From assembly GCA_910577755.1 (NCBI GenBank), contig CAJTNL010000006.1, positions 1 through 64,000 on the forward strand: a stretch of 64,000 nucleotides of DNA, read 5' to 3'. A program made the translations under genes and the position numbers. Shown here piece after piece: positions 50,742-59,793 of this stretch; position 1 is the stretch's first letter; every line of letters begins with the position of its first letter. This stretch comes from an uncultured Eubacteriales bacterium. Its GTDB lineage: Bacteria > Bacillota > Clostridia > Oscillospirales > Acutalibacteraceae. The notes below the pieces were generated by a model. The model was given only the letters and a program-made list of their open reading frames with translations. It did no database searches and was not told the DNA's origin.

Positions 50742-51656
50742 ATGAAACAGACTATCTATATTGATGTTTTGGTAGCGGTTAATATCTTTATCAATTACTT
50801 TTTATTGCTTGCCACAGCCAAATTTTTGGCTGTACGCAGAGTAAGACTGCGGATATTGGCAGCAGCTGTGTTAGGGGCTGTATATTCTTTGACAATGTTA
50901 TTGCCGTCTATTCATATGGTGCTTTCGCTACTGATAAAACTCGTTATGTCTGCAACTCTGGTTTTTGTTGCTTTTCCAAAAGGTTGCATTAAGCAATTTT
51001 TAAAATTATTGGCCTGTTTCTATGTGATGAATTTTGCCTTTGCTGGTCTGATGATGGCGTTGTGGTATTTTGTATCGCCTCAGGGAATGGTAATTAAAAA
51101 TTCTATTGTTTATGTTTCGATTTCTCCGATCATTTTAATTGGAGCAACGGTAGTTTGTTATATACTTATTCGTATTATTTATCGTTTTATAGGCAAACAC
51201 GAGGTTTGGGGAGGATATTGTACAGTTGATATTTATCGCAGTGAAAAAATGATTACCTGCACTGCCAAAATAGATACGGGAAATCAGCTGGTAGAGCCTT
51301 TTTCTCATTATCCGGTGATAGTAATGGAATTTGAGCCTTTGTTTCCATTATTCCATAATGATATGCGTACTTTTTTTCAAGAAAAACAATGGGCACACCC
51401 TAATTATGCTGTTGGCAAAGAAACGATACCTAAGATCAGAATGGTACCATTTCAGACTATTTCAGGTATTGGTGTGTTACCGGCTTTTTCGCCGGATAAA
51501 GTTGTGATAAAATCAGCAAAAAAACAAATAGAAACAGATGATGTATATGTGGCAGTTTGTCAGGAAAAAATTACAAATGATGGATTTCAGGCATTGCTCA
51601 ATCCTGATTTATTTACACAGGGGCAAGAAATAATGATAGGGAGGAAATGTAGATGA
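50742..51656 (+). CDS. spoIIGA: Sigma-E processing peptidase SpoIIGA
   Basis: The protein has 304 residues. Five membrane helices occupy the first 150, and a cytosolic aspartic-protease-like domain follows with KIDTGNQLVEPFS (Asp178). In the family it dimerises and cleaves pro-sigma-E in the mother cell after a forespore signal. ATG 50742 has AAGGAGG upstream. The frame to 50709 is not used. The stop overlaps the start of sigE by 4 bp. Confidence 0.95.
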   Translation: MKQTIYIDVLVAVNIFINYFLLLATAKFLAVRRVRLRILAAAVLGAVYSLTMLLPSIHMVLSLLIKLVMSATLVFVAFPKGCIKQFLKLLACFYVMNFAFAGLMMALWYFVSPQGMVIKNSIVYVSISPIILIGATVVCYILIRIIYRFIGKHEVWGGYCTVDIYRSEKMITCTAKIDTGNQLVEPFSHYPVIVMEFEPLFPLFHNDMRTFFQEKQWAHPNYAVGKETIPKIRMVPFQTISGIGVLPAFSPDKVVIKSAKKQIETDDVYVAVCQEKITNDGFQALLNPDLFTQGQEIMIGRKCR

Positions 51657-52372
51657 AGAAAAAATTGTTCAAGTGGAAATGGGTTTACGCTATTATACAG
51701 TGGTGGCTGAAAAAGAAAGGGGAATCTGTTCACTATATTAATGGTCCAGAAACCTTACCGGCACCGTTATCTGCAGAAGAGGAAGCAAAGGTTATGGAGA
51801 ATATCCGTAATAATGTTAAGGGAGCCAGAGAACCTCTTATTACACATAATTTACGTCTTGTTGTTTACATATCAAAAAAATTTGAGTCTAATTTTGCAAG
51901 CGTTGAAGATTTGATTTCAATCGGTACTATTGGGTTGATTAAGGCGGTAAACACGTTTTGTCCTGAGAGAAATATTAAGTTGGCAACTTATGCTTCCCGC
52001 TGCATCGAAAACGAAATTTTAATGTATTTACGTAAAAGTTCGCAGTTAAAGCATGAAATTTCCATTGATGATCCGCTGAATGTTGATTGGGATGGTAACG
52101 AACTGCTTTTGTCTGATATTTTAGGGAGTGATCCTAATATTGTCAATCAAAATATTGAAAAAGAGGTTGAACGTGATTTGTTGATGGCGGCAGTTTCAAA
52201 TTTATCTCAGAGAGAAAAGACAATTATGCAGCTGCGTTTTGGGCTTGATCAACAAAATGAGCATACGCAAAAAGAAGTAGCTGATACACTGGGTATTTCA
52301 CAGTCTTACATTTCCAGATTGGAAAAAAGAATTATGGAGCGATTAAAAAAAGATTTAGAGCGAGTGGGGTAA
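51653..52372 (+). CDS. sigE: Sporulation sigma factor SigE precursor
   Basis: The 239-aa sigma factor has an N-terminal pro-sequence (basic, hydrophobic WVYAIIQWWLKKKG). A cleavage-like VHYINGPETLPAPLS follows near residues 26-40. Then come region 2 (NLRLVVYISKKFESNFASVEDLISIGTIGLIKAV) and region 4 (LSQREKTIMQLRFGL and EVADTLGISQSYISRLEKRI). It drives early mother-cell gene expression. It starts within the end of spoIIGA, its protease. Confidence 0.97.
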   Translation: MKKKLFKWKWVYAIIQWWLKKKGESVHYINGPETLPAPLSAEEEAKVMENIRNNVKGAREPLITHNLRLVVYISKKFESNFASVEDLISIGTIGLIKAVNTFCPERNIKLATYASRCIENEILMYLRKSSQLKHEISIDDPLNVDWDGNELLLSDILGSDPNIVNQNIEKEVERDLLMAAVSNLSQREKTIMQLRFGLDQQNEHTQKEVADTLGISQSYISRLEKRIMERLKKDLERVG

Positions 52373-52472
52373 CGGTCGTGCACATTTTAGTGACAATCGT
52401 AAAAAAGAAAAGAAACCGAAAAATACAAAAAGAAAAAAAGAGGCGGAAAGAGAGTGATTCTATAAAGAAGTG

Positions 52473-52520
52473 AGAACGGTCAACTTGTTAAAAGCAAGAT
52501 GACCGTTCTTTATCTTTTTT
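52473..52520 (+). terminator. Terminator of spoIIGA-sigE
   Basis: AGAACGGTCA (52473-52482) pairs with 52500-52509, with inner CTTG/CAAG, followed by T-rich sequence. The remaining bases to 52765 hold no gene I can support. Confidence 0.85.
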
Positions 52521-52765
52521 GAAGGAGAGTGTATTCGTTAACAGATGGGCAGGAACAAGGTTTCGTGTAAATCAAAATTAAAAATGTTAATTAAAACTGT
52601 GGATAGATTCAATATTTTGTTGAACTATTTTGTAAGAAGTGCAGATAAAAAGTTAATGAATCAATAATCATTCTTCCTACTCATAATTTTAATATTTTTT
52701 GTGTAATATCGCAATATACAGAGCTCTTCCACTGAGTGTGTTGTTTTTGCATTGTTTTCTTTAAC

Positions 52766-54313
52766 CTATAGCATAGGAGCAAAAATACGTAAAATTGAAC
52801 GTCCAAGATGAATATACCATGGTACTGACAGGCACTTTTTCAGCGTGATTTCTTCACATAATTGTTGTGTGGTTAAAAAATCATCTTTTATATCATACAC
52901 ACTGTCAGTATCATATAGCCATACGCCGCATTCGAAATGTAAAAATAAACTTCTATAATCTAAGTTAATGGTACCCACCGTTGCAAATTTATCGTCGACA
53001 GCAAATGTTTTGCCATGAATAAATCCAGGTAAATATTCGTAAATTTTCACGCCGCTTTCAACTAAAATTTGATAATTAGAGCGGGTAACAGAATGTACGT
53101 ACCATTTATCAGGAATATGCGGTGTGATAATGCGTATGTCAATGCCTCGTTTAGCTGCATTACATAATGCTGTTTGCATTTCATTGTCTAAAATTAAATA
53201 TGGCGTTGTAATGTAAATATAACGTTCCGCTGTACCTATTAAATTTAGATATACATTTTCGCCTACGGCTTCGTAATCCAAAGGACTATCTGCATAGGGT
53301 TGTACAAAACCTTGAGCATGTTGATAGATTACGTTTTGTGTTGTGGGACGGAATTCATCCAAATTTTCGTTAGAGCGTTTCAAATACCCCCAAAGGGAGA
53401 GAAACATAACAGTAAAGCTCCATGCAGCGGCACCCTGTACAACAATCGCAGTATCTTTCCAGTGGCCGAATCGCTCTCTCACATTGATATATTCATCAGC
53501 TAGGTTAATGCCGCCGGTAAAAGCTGTATGACCATCAATTACAGCAATTTTGCGGTGGTCACGGTTGTTGAGCTGCGTTGATAAAATAGGAATAAACGGA
53601 TTAAATACACAGCATTTGATTCCATATGAAATGAGCTTCTTTTCGTAACCCAGAGGTAATGTTCGAAGGCAGCCAACGTCATCATAAATCACACGGATGT
53701 CAATACCTTGTTTTGCTTTTCGTACTAAAATTTCTAACACGGTGTTCCACATAATACCTTCTTGTATAATAAAGTATTCTAAAAAAATGTAACGTTCGGC
53801 TTTTTCTAATTCTTTACATAAACGTATAAATTTTTCTTCACCTGTTTTCAAATATTGTGTTTTAGTATTCTGGAATAGAGGACAACCGGAGTGTTTTATT
53901 AAATATCGTGCCTGATTAGCCGCATCTAAATCTTGGTTTTGGAGGTATTCAAAGGTTTGCTTGTTCTGATGCAGGTTGGCAGCCATTTTATTTCCGATAC
54001 GTTTAAGCTTCTTTTTGGTGCGTGGACTTACTTTATTGAGACCAAAGAATATATAAAATAAGCCGCCGAACATGGGGAAAACCACAATAGGCAATATCCA
54101 GACAATTTTATACGCCGGATTGCTTCGATCATTTAGAATACATAAAACAGCAACAATACTTAAAATGGAGAAAATAACATAAATATAAAAATAGTAATTA
54201 CTAAAATAGAAGATAGGGATAAGCAATAAAATAATTTGTATTAGAATTGTAAAGCCTACCAAACATAATCGGCTAAATAAAAGTTTGAAAAATTTTCCGA
54301 TGATTTTTTTCAA
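52766..54313 (-). CDS. cls: Cardiolipin synthase
   Basis: The protein of about 515 residues has two N-terminal membrane helices and a phospholipase-D-type core. Two HKD motifs are present, HRKIAVIDG...GGINLADEY and HGKTFAVDDKFATVGTINLDYRS. It condenses two phosphatidylglycerol molecules to cardiolipin. TTG 54313 is used because GGGGGA is 7 bp before it. The frame extends to an ATG at 54334 that is inside the ribosome binding site. It lies between spoIIGA-sigE and sigG on the opposite strand to sigE. Confidence 0.92.
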   Translation of the reverse strand: MKKIIGKFFKLLFSRLCLVGFTILIQIILLLIPIFYFSNYYFYIYVIFSILSIVAVLCILNDRSNPAYKIVWILPIVVFPMFGGLFYIFFGLNKVSPRTKKKLKRIGNKMAANLHQNKQTFEYLQNQDLDAANQARYLIKHSGCPLFQNTKTQYLKTGEEKFIRLCKELEKAERYIFLEYFIIQEGIMWNTVLEILVRKAKQGIDIRVIYDDVGCLRTLPLGYEKKLISYGIKCCVFNPFIPILSTQLNNRDHRKIAVIDGHTAFTGGINLADEYINVRERFGHWKDTAIVVQGAAAWSFTVMFLSLWGYLKRSNENLDEFRPTTQNVIYQHAQGFVQPYADSPLDYEAVGENVYLNLIGTAERYIYITTPYLILDNEMQTALCNAAKRGIDIRIITPHIPDKWYVHSVTRSNYQILVESGVKIYEYLPGFIHGKTFAVDDKFATVGTINLDYRSLFLHFECGVWLYDTDSVYDIKDDFLTTQQLCEEITLKKCLSVPWYIHLGRSILRIFAPML

Positions 54314-54399
54314 ATCCAATCCCCCTTTCTCCATTTAGCACATTTAATACTATAGTTTACTCTATTTTTACGTTTTCTGTCAAACAACAAATGTGTAAA

Positions 54400-55749
54400 T
54401 TATATAGTGGATTCAAAGTGATCTCGGTATTTTATGAAATATTTTAATAAAGCCTCCCGCTGATTTTCACATGTTTGATGAATGACGGCATCTAATAAAA
54501 ATTTCAATATTTCTCCGATGGTTTTTCCTGCAGGAATACCCAGCGCAATGAGATCAGAACCGTTGATGTTCAAATCTTTTATAGAAAAACAGGAGGGCTG
54601 GTTCAGTATATCAAGGGTCATGCGTTGGCACTGAACAATGTCATCCAGACGGTGGAGTAATGCTGGATTCTGACCTGCAATATCTGCTTTATGCACGTCC
54701 AGCAGCGTCAGAAATAAGTCCGAACCAAATTTTCGAAGTTGCTTTTTTATCCATAGCGGGGAATTTTCGCAGCGAATATCGTGGTATTTAACTAAAGTTG
54801 TGATTTGTTCTCTAGTTTTTGTATCAAATTTTAATCTTCGCATAATTTGATCTGCCAGTTTGGTGCTAACGGCGCCGTGTCCATAAAAATGACCGATTCC
54901 TTTTTCATCCTGTGTAAAAGTTGAGGGTTTGCCTATATCGTGAAATAGCATAGTGCATCGTAATATCTTTGTTGCCTTGCTTGCGACAATTGTTTTCAAG
55001 GTATGCTCCCATACGTCATATGCGTGATAGGGAGTATGCTGCTGAAACCCTATCATTGGTAGCAGTTCGGGTATCCAAACAGACAGTATTGGATAATACT
55101 GTCTGAGCACTTCTGAACAGCTTGTACCGCACAATAAAGCTAGTAATTCTTCACGTATTCGTTCGGCGGATATATTTTGCAGTTGTTCTTTTTCTGCAAA
55201 GAGTGCAGCGGCGGTAGCTGGTTCAATAGAAAAGTTTAATATAGATGCAAAGCGTAATGCGCGCATAATACGTAAAGAATCTTCATGAAAACGCTGTGCG
55301 GCTGTTCCTACACAGCGAATTTTTTTATTCGCTAAATCTTCTTTTCCGTTAAAAAGATCTATTAAACCTTTTACTGGATGATATGCCATAGCGTTTATTG
55401 TAAAATCACGACGTGCTAGATCCTCCGTAAGATAAGGTGTAAAGCTCACATTGCTGGGTCTGCGATTGTCGATATAGAGGCCGTCTATCCTATAGGTTGT
55501 AACCTCGATTGGCAGATGATCTTTAATCACTGTAACGGTACCGTGTCTGAGTCCGGTTTCAATAACCTTTTCATTTTTAAAAATAGATACAGTTTGTTTT
55601 GGAAGTGCTGATGTGGTTACATCCCAATCATGAGGTTCTTTGTTCAATAGTGTATCACGAACACATCCACCTACTGCATAGGCTTCATAACCTGCTTCTT
55701 CCAAACGCTGTATAATATATAAAATTTGTTTAGGTATTGTAATATCCAT
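54400..55749 (-). CDS. cca: CCA tRNA nucleotidyltransferase with HD domain
   Basis: The class II nucleotidyltransferase has 449 residues. The N-terminal head has AVGGCVRDTLL and PHDWDVTTSA (the metal-binding Asp pair), then RRDFTINAMAYHP and RIMRALRFAS. The C-terminal HD domain has MLFHDIGKP. It adds or repairs the CCA end of tRNAs. ATG 55749 with AAAGGA before it is chosen over the longer frame to 55797. Downstream is cls, 86 bp away. Confidence 0.93.
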   Translation of the reverse strand: MDITIPKQILYIIQRLEEAGYEAYAVGGCVRDTLLNKEPHDWDVTTSALPKQTVSIFKNEKVIETGLRHGTVTVIKDHLPIEVTTYRIDGLYIDNRRPSNVSFTPYLTEDLARRDFTINAMAYHPVKGLIDLFNGKEDLANKKIRCVGTAAQRFHEDSLRIMRALRFASILNFSIEPATAAALFAEKEQLQNISAERIREELLALLCGTSCSEVLRQYYPILSVWIPELLPMIGFQQHTPYHAYDVWEHTLKTIVASKATKILRCTMLFHDIGKPSTFTQDEKGIGHFYGHGAVSTKLADQIMRRLKFDTKTREQITTLVKYHDIRCENSPLWIKKQLRKFGSDLFLTLLDVHKADIAGQNPALLHRLDDIVQCQRMTLDILNQPSCFSIKDLNINGSDLIALGIPAGKTIGEILKFLLDAVIHQTCENQREALLKYFIKYRDHFESTI

Positions 55750-56206
55750 AAAAAATTTCCTTTCACCTTTGGCATGATTCCAATGGCTCAATTTCAAAAG
55801 TTTGCTGCAATGATTTTTTTATAAGGCAATATATTGTTTTGCAATTCATTACTTCTTTGAAGCTTTACTTATGTTTGTTTTATAGCCATGTGTAACTTAG
55901 CTTATACCTTTTGTTGCGCGGACAAAAATTCACATAGGTTGTTACCTAGGAGAATTTTTCCAAGTCAAGTATTTTTAAGGTAATATGGAAACAGAGATAT
56001 AGTCAGCTTATAATCATACACGGGCGTAAGTTTGCTGTTGTGCTGCCTCATTTTAGTTTCATATGGCAATCTTGTGGTTAAGAATGCAGATATTATATTG
56101 GTTCTAGGAGATGCTTGCTATTATGATGTTATGTTGTTTTTTCTGAGTGAATCGTTTCTTTTAGTGTATCATAGCAGTATAGATTTGTATAGCTGATTAT
56201 ACACAA
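55750..56206. other. Gene-free stretch with a hairpin at 55924-55959
   Basis: AAAAATTC (55924-55931) pairs with GAATTTTT (55952-55959) with AGGT/ACCT inside. There is no gene. The rest is AT-rich and unrecognised. Confidence 0.45.
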
Positions 56207-56238
56207 AAAGACGGGAAGAGCTCAGCTTCCTGTCTTTA
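56207..56238 (-). terminator. Terminator of sigG
   Basis: AAAGACGGGAAG (56207-56218) pairs with 56226-56237 with one G-T pair, directly after the sigG stop. Confidence 0.75.
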
Positions 56239-56239
56239 A

Positions 56240-57010
56240 TTATAAGTCTTTTTTAATTTTATCAAGTGCACCTTTTTCAAGGCGAGAAACCTGTGCCTGA
56301 CTAATTCCAATTTCCAATGCGACTTCCATTTGTGTTTTTCCTTGAAAAAAGCGCATACCCATAATGCGTTTTTCACGGTCGTTTAAATCGTTCATTGCCT
56401 CTTTCAAAGCAATTTCATCCAGCCAGTTTTTATCATCATTTTTATCCCCTACCTGATCCATCACATAAATGGTGTCGCCACCGTCTGAAAATACCGGTTC
56501 ATATAGCGAGACTGGCTCTACAATCGATTCCAAGGCTAATACAACATCTTCACGGCGAAGTTCTAAGGACTTTGCAATTTCCTCCACAGTGGGTTCTTTT
56601 CCGTTGAGTGCTGTTAAGCGTTCTTTTTCTTGCATGGCTTTATAGGCTGTGTCACGCATAGAACGACTGACTCTTACCGAATTATTATCACGCAAATATC
56701 GGCGTATTTCACCGATAATCATTGGAACTCCATAAGTGGAAAAGCGTACTTCCTGTGAAATGTCAAAATTATCAATTGCTTTGATTAAACCAATACAACC
56801 TACTTGGAATAGATCGTCAAGATTTTCTCCGCGATTGGTGAAGCGTTGAATTACGCTGAGCACCAGTCGTAAGTTTCCGTTGATTAGTTCTTCTCTGGCT
56901 TGTTTATCTCCTGCCTGCGCCTTTTGCAGGAGTGCGATTTTTTCTTTTTCGTTTAAAACTTTTAGCTTTGAAGTATTAACGCCGCAGATTTCCACTTTGT
57001 TGTATTGCAA
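56240..57010 (-). CDS. sigG: Forespore sigma factor SigG
   Basis: The 256-aa sigma factor begins NKVEICGVNTSKLKVL, the SigG-specific N-terminus. It has region 2 (NLRLVLSVIQRFTNRGENLDDLFQVGCIGLIKAI), region 3 and region 4 (LNDREKRIMGMRFFQGKTQMEVALEIGISQAQVSRLEKGAL). It controls late forespore genes. TTG 57010 is 8 bp after AAGGAGG. In Bacillus and many Clostridia sigG directly follows sigE. Here it is 4 kb away on the opposite strand with cls and cca between. Confidence 0.96.
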   Translation of the reverse strand: MQYNKVEICGVNTSKLKVLNEKEKIALLQKAQAGDKQAREELINGNLRLVLSVIQRFTNRGENLDDLFQVGCIGLIKAIDNFDISQEVRFSTYGVPMIIGEIRRYLRDNNSVRVSRSMRDTAYKAMQEKERLTALNGKEPTVEEIAKSLELRREDVVLALESIVEPVSLYEPVFSDGGDTIYVMDQVGDKNDDKNWLDEIALKEAMNDLNDREKRIMGMRFFQGKTQMEVALEIGISQAQVSRLEKGALDKIKKDL

Positions 57011-57038
57011 ATTTGATTCCTCCTTAGCAGTAACATTC

Positions 57039-57070
57039 TAAGTATTGCCACGAAACAGAGGATTCATGCA
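57039..57070 (-). promoter_or_regulatory. Possible forespore-type promoter of sigG
   Basis: On the minus strand TGCATG (57070-57065), 17 bp, then CAATACTTA (57047-57039). This resembles sigma-F/sigma-G sites, TGNATA and CANNNTA, only in part. Confidence 0.3.
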
Positions 57071-57155
57071 GTGTTTAAAATCTTTCAAAGCACTTGTACC
57101 AAAGTATATATTTGTAGTATAATAAAATCCAAATATTTTAAGGAATTAAACGCTT

Positions 57156-57437
57156 ATGCATGACAATTACATACAGCCGAATCATCCAATTGAAGATAGT
57201 CCGTATCGCTTACATTTATTTCATAAAAATGAGTTTATACCATTGCAGGGTTGTTGTGCAAAGTCTTCGGCTCTTCATTTGACTAATCTGTACTTTATGG
57301 CTTATAATCCCTTTTATCAAAAGGAAACCAAGTTTAATATTTATTCTTGCGTGCAATGCAGCAGCTTGTATGTGGCTGTTGATGGAAGATTTAAAAAAAT
57401 AAAAAATCTTTTGAAATATGAAATTAAGCAGAGGTAG
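57156..57437 (+). CDS. Small protein with Cys pairs, unknown function
   Basis: The 93-residue product starts at ATG 57156, with AAGGAA about 12 bp upstream and a promoter-like TTGTAC-N18-TATAAT near 57090-57122. It contains GCCAKS and CVQCSS, which may form a metal or redox centre. No signal peptide is seen. It is followed 5 bp later by the apbE-type gene, so they are likely cotranscribed. I do not recognise the family. Confidence 0.55.
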   Translation: MHDNYIQPNHPIEDSPYRLHLFHKNEFIPLQGCCAKSSALHLTNLYFMAYNPFYQKETKFNIYSCVQCSSLYVAVDGRFKKIKNLLKYEIKQR

Positions 57438-57442
57438 TATAT

Positions 57443-58471
57443 ATGGTAAAAGGGATAAAATATACCAGTATGATTCTATCTGCAGTGTTGTTCTGCGGTT
57501 TTGTATTGGCAGGCTGCACAAACAGTTCATTAAAAGAAAAATCAGCAGAACGAACGGCATTGATTATGGATACTGTAGTGACAGTTACGCTCTACGGAGA
57601 GAATGCGCAGCAGGGAGTACAAGCTGCAATACAAAAAGCCGAAGAGCTGGAGAAAATACTTTCGGCACAACAGGAAGACAGTGAATTGAGCTATTTGAAC
57701 CGTACTGCGTATAACAATGATGTTGTGGTTTCAAATGTTTTATTTACTGTTGCAAAGCGTAGCCTGCAATACAGTAAAGAAACAAATGGGGCGCTTGATT
57801 GTACTATAGGCCGTTTGATTCAGATATGGGGAATTGGTACTGAAAACGAGAAATTGCCCAACAGGGAGGAAATTGTATCTCTTTTACTAAACAAAGGTTA
57901 TGAGCAAGTACGATTAAATGAAGAAACACGTACGATACGCTTTTTAAACAATAATATACAGATGGATTTTGGTGCGACTGCCAAGGGTTATGCTGCTAAT
58001 GAAATAAAAAAAATGCTGGAGCAGGAATACGGAATTACTTGCGGGATTCTTAATTTCGGTGGCAATATTATGACGATTGGAGCAAGATATGATGGACAGT
58101 TTTGGAATATTGGCATTACAGACCCATTAGATACTACGAATGTGCTAACCACGATTCGACAGAAAAACTCATCAATGGTTACTTCCGGCAATTATGAGAG
58201 GTTCTTTATCAAGGATGGTGAGCGTTATCACCATATTTTAGATACGGAGACGGGTTATCCGGCGCAAAACGGCCTCATTAGTGTAACAATTTTATCTGAA
58301 GATTCTATGCAGGCAGATGCATTATCTACGGCTGCATTTGTTATGGGCTTAGATACAGCTATGTCTTATATTGAATCTTTAGAGAGTGTAGAAGCGGTTT
58401 TTGTAACGGATGAGGGTAGTGTAGTAAAAACGTCAGGTATAAAAGAAAATACGTTTGAGGTTGTACCATGA
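57443..58471 (+). CDS. apbE: FAD:protein FMN transferase, ApbE family lipoprotein
   Basis: The 342-aa lipoprotein has the lipobox VLAGC. It shows ApbE blocks: IMDTVVTVTLYG, MDFGATAKGYAANEIKKML (FAD/Mg region), GGNIMTIG and HHILDTETGYPAQNG. It transfers FMN from FAD to Thr in S/T-G-A-T motifs of extracytoplasmic proteins, which include RnfG and RnfD. AGAGGT precedes the ATG. It overlaps the NusG-II gene by 4 bp. Confidence 0.94.
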   Translation: MVKGIKYTSMILSAVLFCGFVLAGCTNSSLKEKSAERTALIMDTVVTVTLYGENAQQGVQAAIQKAEELEKILSAQQEDSELSYLNRTAYNNDVVVSNVLFTVAKRSLQYSKETNGALDCTIGRLIQIWGIGTENEKLPNREEIVSLLLNKGYEQVRLNEETRTIRFLNNNIQMDFGATAKGYAANEIKKMLEQEYGITCGILNFGGNIMTIGARYDGQFWNIGITDPLDTTNVLTTIRQKNSSMVTSGNYERFFIKDGERYHHILDTETGYPAQNGLISVTILSEDSMQADALSTAAFVMGLDTAMSYIESLESVEAVFVTDEGSVVKTSGIKENTFEVVP

Positions 58472-58866
58472 AAAAATATTTGAAACATATTATTGTAGGT
58501 TTTCTGATAGTTATAGTGTTTATTATATTACTTGTGACGTGGGTTTTGATAAATGCTCAGAGGATCAGTAATGCAGTTGCTAATGTATATCAATATGGTG
58601 AGTTAATACAATCTATTGATTTAAATAAGGTAGAAGATAGCTTTACCTTCCAAATTGTAGATGTCAACGGTGGGTATAATACTGTCCTTGTGGAACACGG
58701 TTGTATCTCCATTACGGATTCTAGTTGTGCTGATCAGATTTGTGTTCATCAGGGAAAAATTAGTGATAGTGTTATACCGATTGTGTGCTTGCCCAATCAG
58801 TTGGTGATTAAAATAGAGTCTAAACCTATGAGTTCTGCAGGTCAGTTGGATGGGCAAACACGCTGA
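58468..58866 (+). CDS. NusG domain II-containing membrane protein
   Basis: The 132-aa protein has one N-terminal helix (residues 7-30), then an extracytoplasmic domain with VDVNGGYNTVLVEHGCISITDSSCADQICVHQGKI in parts and VCLPNQLVIKIE, the NusG_II (PF07009) pattern. It contains four cysteines, CISITDSSC, QIC and VC. Proteins of this family usually sit between ApbE and a Gx transporter or near rnf genes, as here. The molecular role is not known. Confidence 0.9.
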   Translation: MKKYLKHIIVGFLIVIVFIILLVTWVLINAQRISNAVANVYQYGELIQSIDLNKVEDSFTFQIVDVNGGYNTVLVEHGCISITDSSCADQICVHQGKISDSVIPIVCLPNQLVIKIESKPMSSAGQLDGQTR

Positions 58867-58906
58867 CCGATTATACTAAGTACGCAGAGAGGTATGGTGA
58901 TGCTAA

Positions 58907-59422
58907 GTGCCGAATGTGAAAAAAATGATTGTGTCATCAATGCTGATTACCAATGCGTTGACTATTTTTATCTTAGAGACACAATTACCCCCTATAGTAC
59001 CAATACCAGGTATAAAACTGGGGTTAGCTAACGTAATAACGCTATTTGCAATTTATTTAATAGGATGTAAAGAAGCCGCTAAAATTCATACTTTACGTAT
59101 TATTCTAGGTAGCATTTTTGCCGGACAAATGATTTCTTTTTTGTACAGTATCAGTGGAGGTATTTTGTCCCTATTGATTATGATTGTAGGAAAACATATA
59201 ATATCAAAAGATTTTATTTGGCTAGTAGGTATTTTATCGGCTGTTTTACATGCTGCCGGTCAGTTGGGTATTGCAATTTTGGTATTGGGAACCATGAGTA
59301 TATTGTACTATGCGCCAATTATACTCATTAGTAGTATCATTACAGGTCTTTTTACCGGTTTATGTGTACAGTTGTTGTTGAAAAAGCATGAGAAAGCATT
59401 CTATCGCATTATCAATCAGTGA
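58907..59422 (+). CDS. Gx transporter family protein (HepT-like membrane protein)
   Basis: The 171-aa protein has five to six membrane segments. LPPIVPIPGIKLGLANVITLFAIYLIG matches the Gx transporter family (PF07456), named for its role next to heptaprenyl-diphosphate synthase component I. GTG 58907 follows GGTGATG. It is the third gene of the apbE operon. A substrate is not proven, but the neighbours suggest a link to flavin- or quinone-type cofactors, which is inference. Confidence 0.88.
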   Translation: MPNVKKMIVSSMLITNALTIFILETQLPPIVPIPGIKLGLANVITLFAIYLIGCKEAAKIHTLRIILGSIFAGQMISFLYSISGGILSLLIMIVGKHIISKDFIWLVGILSAVLHAAGQLGIAILVLGTMSILYYAPIILISSIITGLFTGLCVQLLLKKHEKAFYRIINQ

Positions 59423-59488
59423 AAGTTAAAAGGCTAAAAATAACACAATTGCAGTCTGAATTCCTGTGTGTAAATTTATTGGAGGATT

Positions 59489-59572
59489 ATGCTTAAATTA
59501 TATATAGCGTTAAGGAGCTATACGCGACAATTTGCTGGCGCAGACAGCTTTGTTTTGTTAAATCCGCAATGA
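59489..59572 (+). CDS. Possible 27-aa small ORF
   Basis: ATG 59489 lies 3-4 bp after GGAGG and encodes 27 residues (MLKLYIALRSYTRQFAGADS, then FVLLNPQ). Spacing is short and there is no family, so it is a weak call between the Gx gene and the uvrB promoter. The rest of 59423-59664 holds nothing else recognised. Confidence 0.2.
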   Translation: MLKLYIALRSYTRQFAGADSFVLLNPQ

Positions 59573-59664
59573 ATTGCAATTATGCTACGACTGTTAAAAT
59601 TATTTCTTCATTAAGAGTTCTATATTGTTTTAATTGTATGAAGTTTTTTCTGATAAGCAAATAC

Positions 59665-59711
59665 TTGACAATTTGTGACAACAAGTATATGATAAACAGA
59701 ACGAATGTTCT
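59665..59711 (+). promoter_or_regulatory. uvrBA promoter with LexA box
   Basis: TTGACA (59665-59670), 17 bp, TATGAT (59688-59693). A LexA/DinR-type site GAAC-N4-GTTC at 59699-59710 covers the start of transcription, so the operon should be SOS-controlled. Confidence 0.85.
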
Positions 59712-59793
59712 TTTCGGAATATAACATAATTTACAGGAAGTAGAGTATGCTAAAAGAAACGATTGGCATTGTTAGTTTATAAGGAGATGGCTT

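Noticed and set aside
52545..52667. 40-aa plus-strand ORF after the sigE terminator
   Set aside because: The GGAG upstream is too far (about 17 bp) and no promoter is evident.
57216..57560. 114-aa minus-strand frame opposite the 93-aa gene and apbE
   Set aside because: It overlaps the start of the well-supported apbE gene and has no ribosome binding site.
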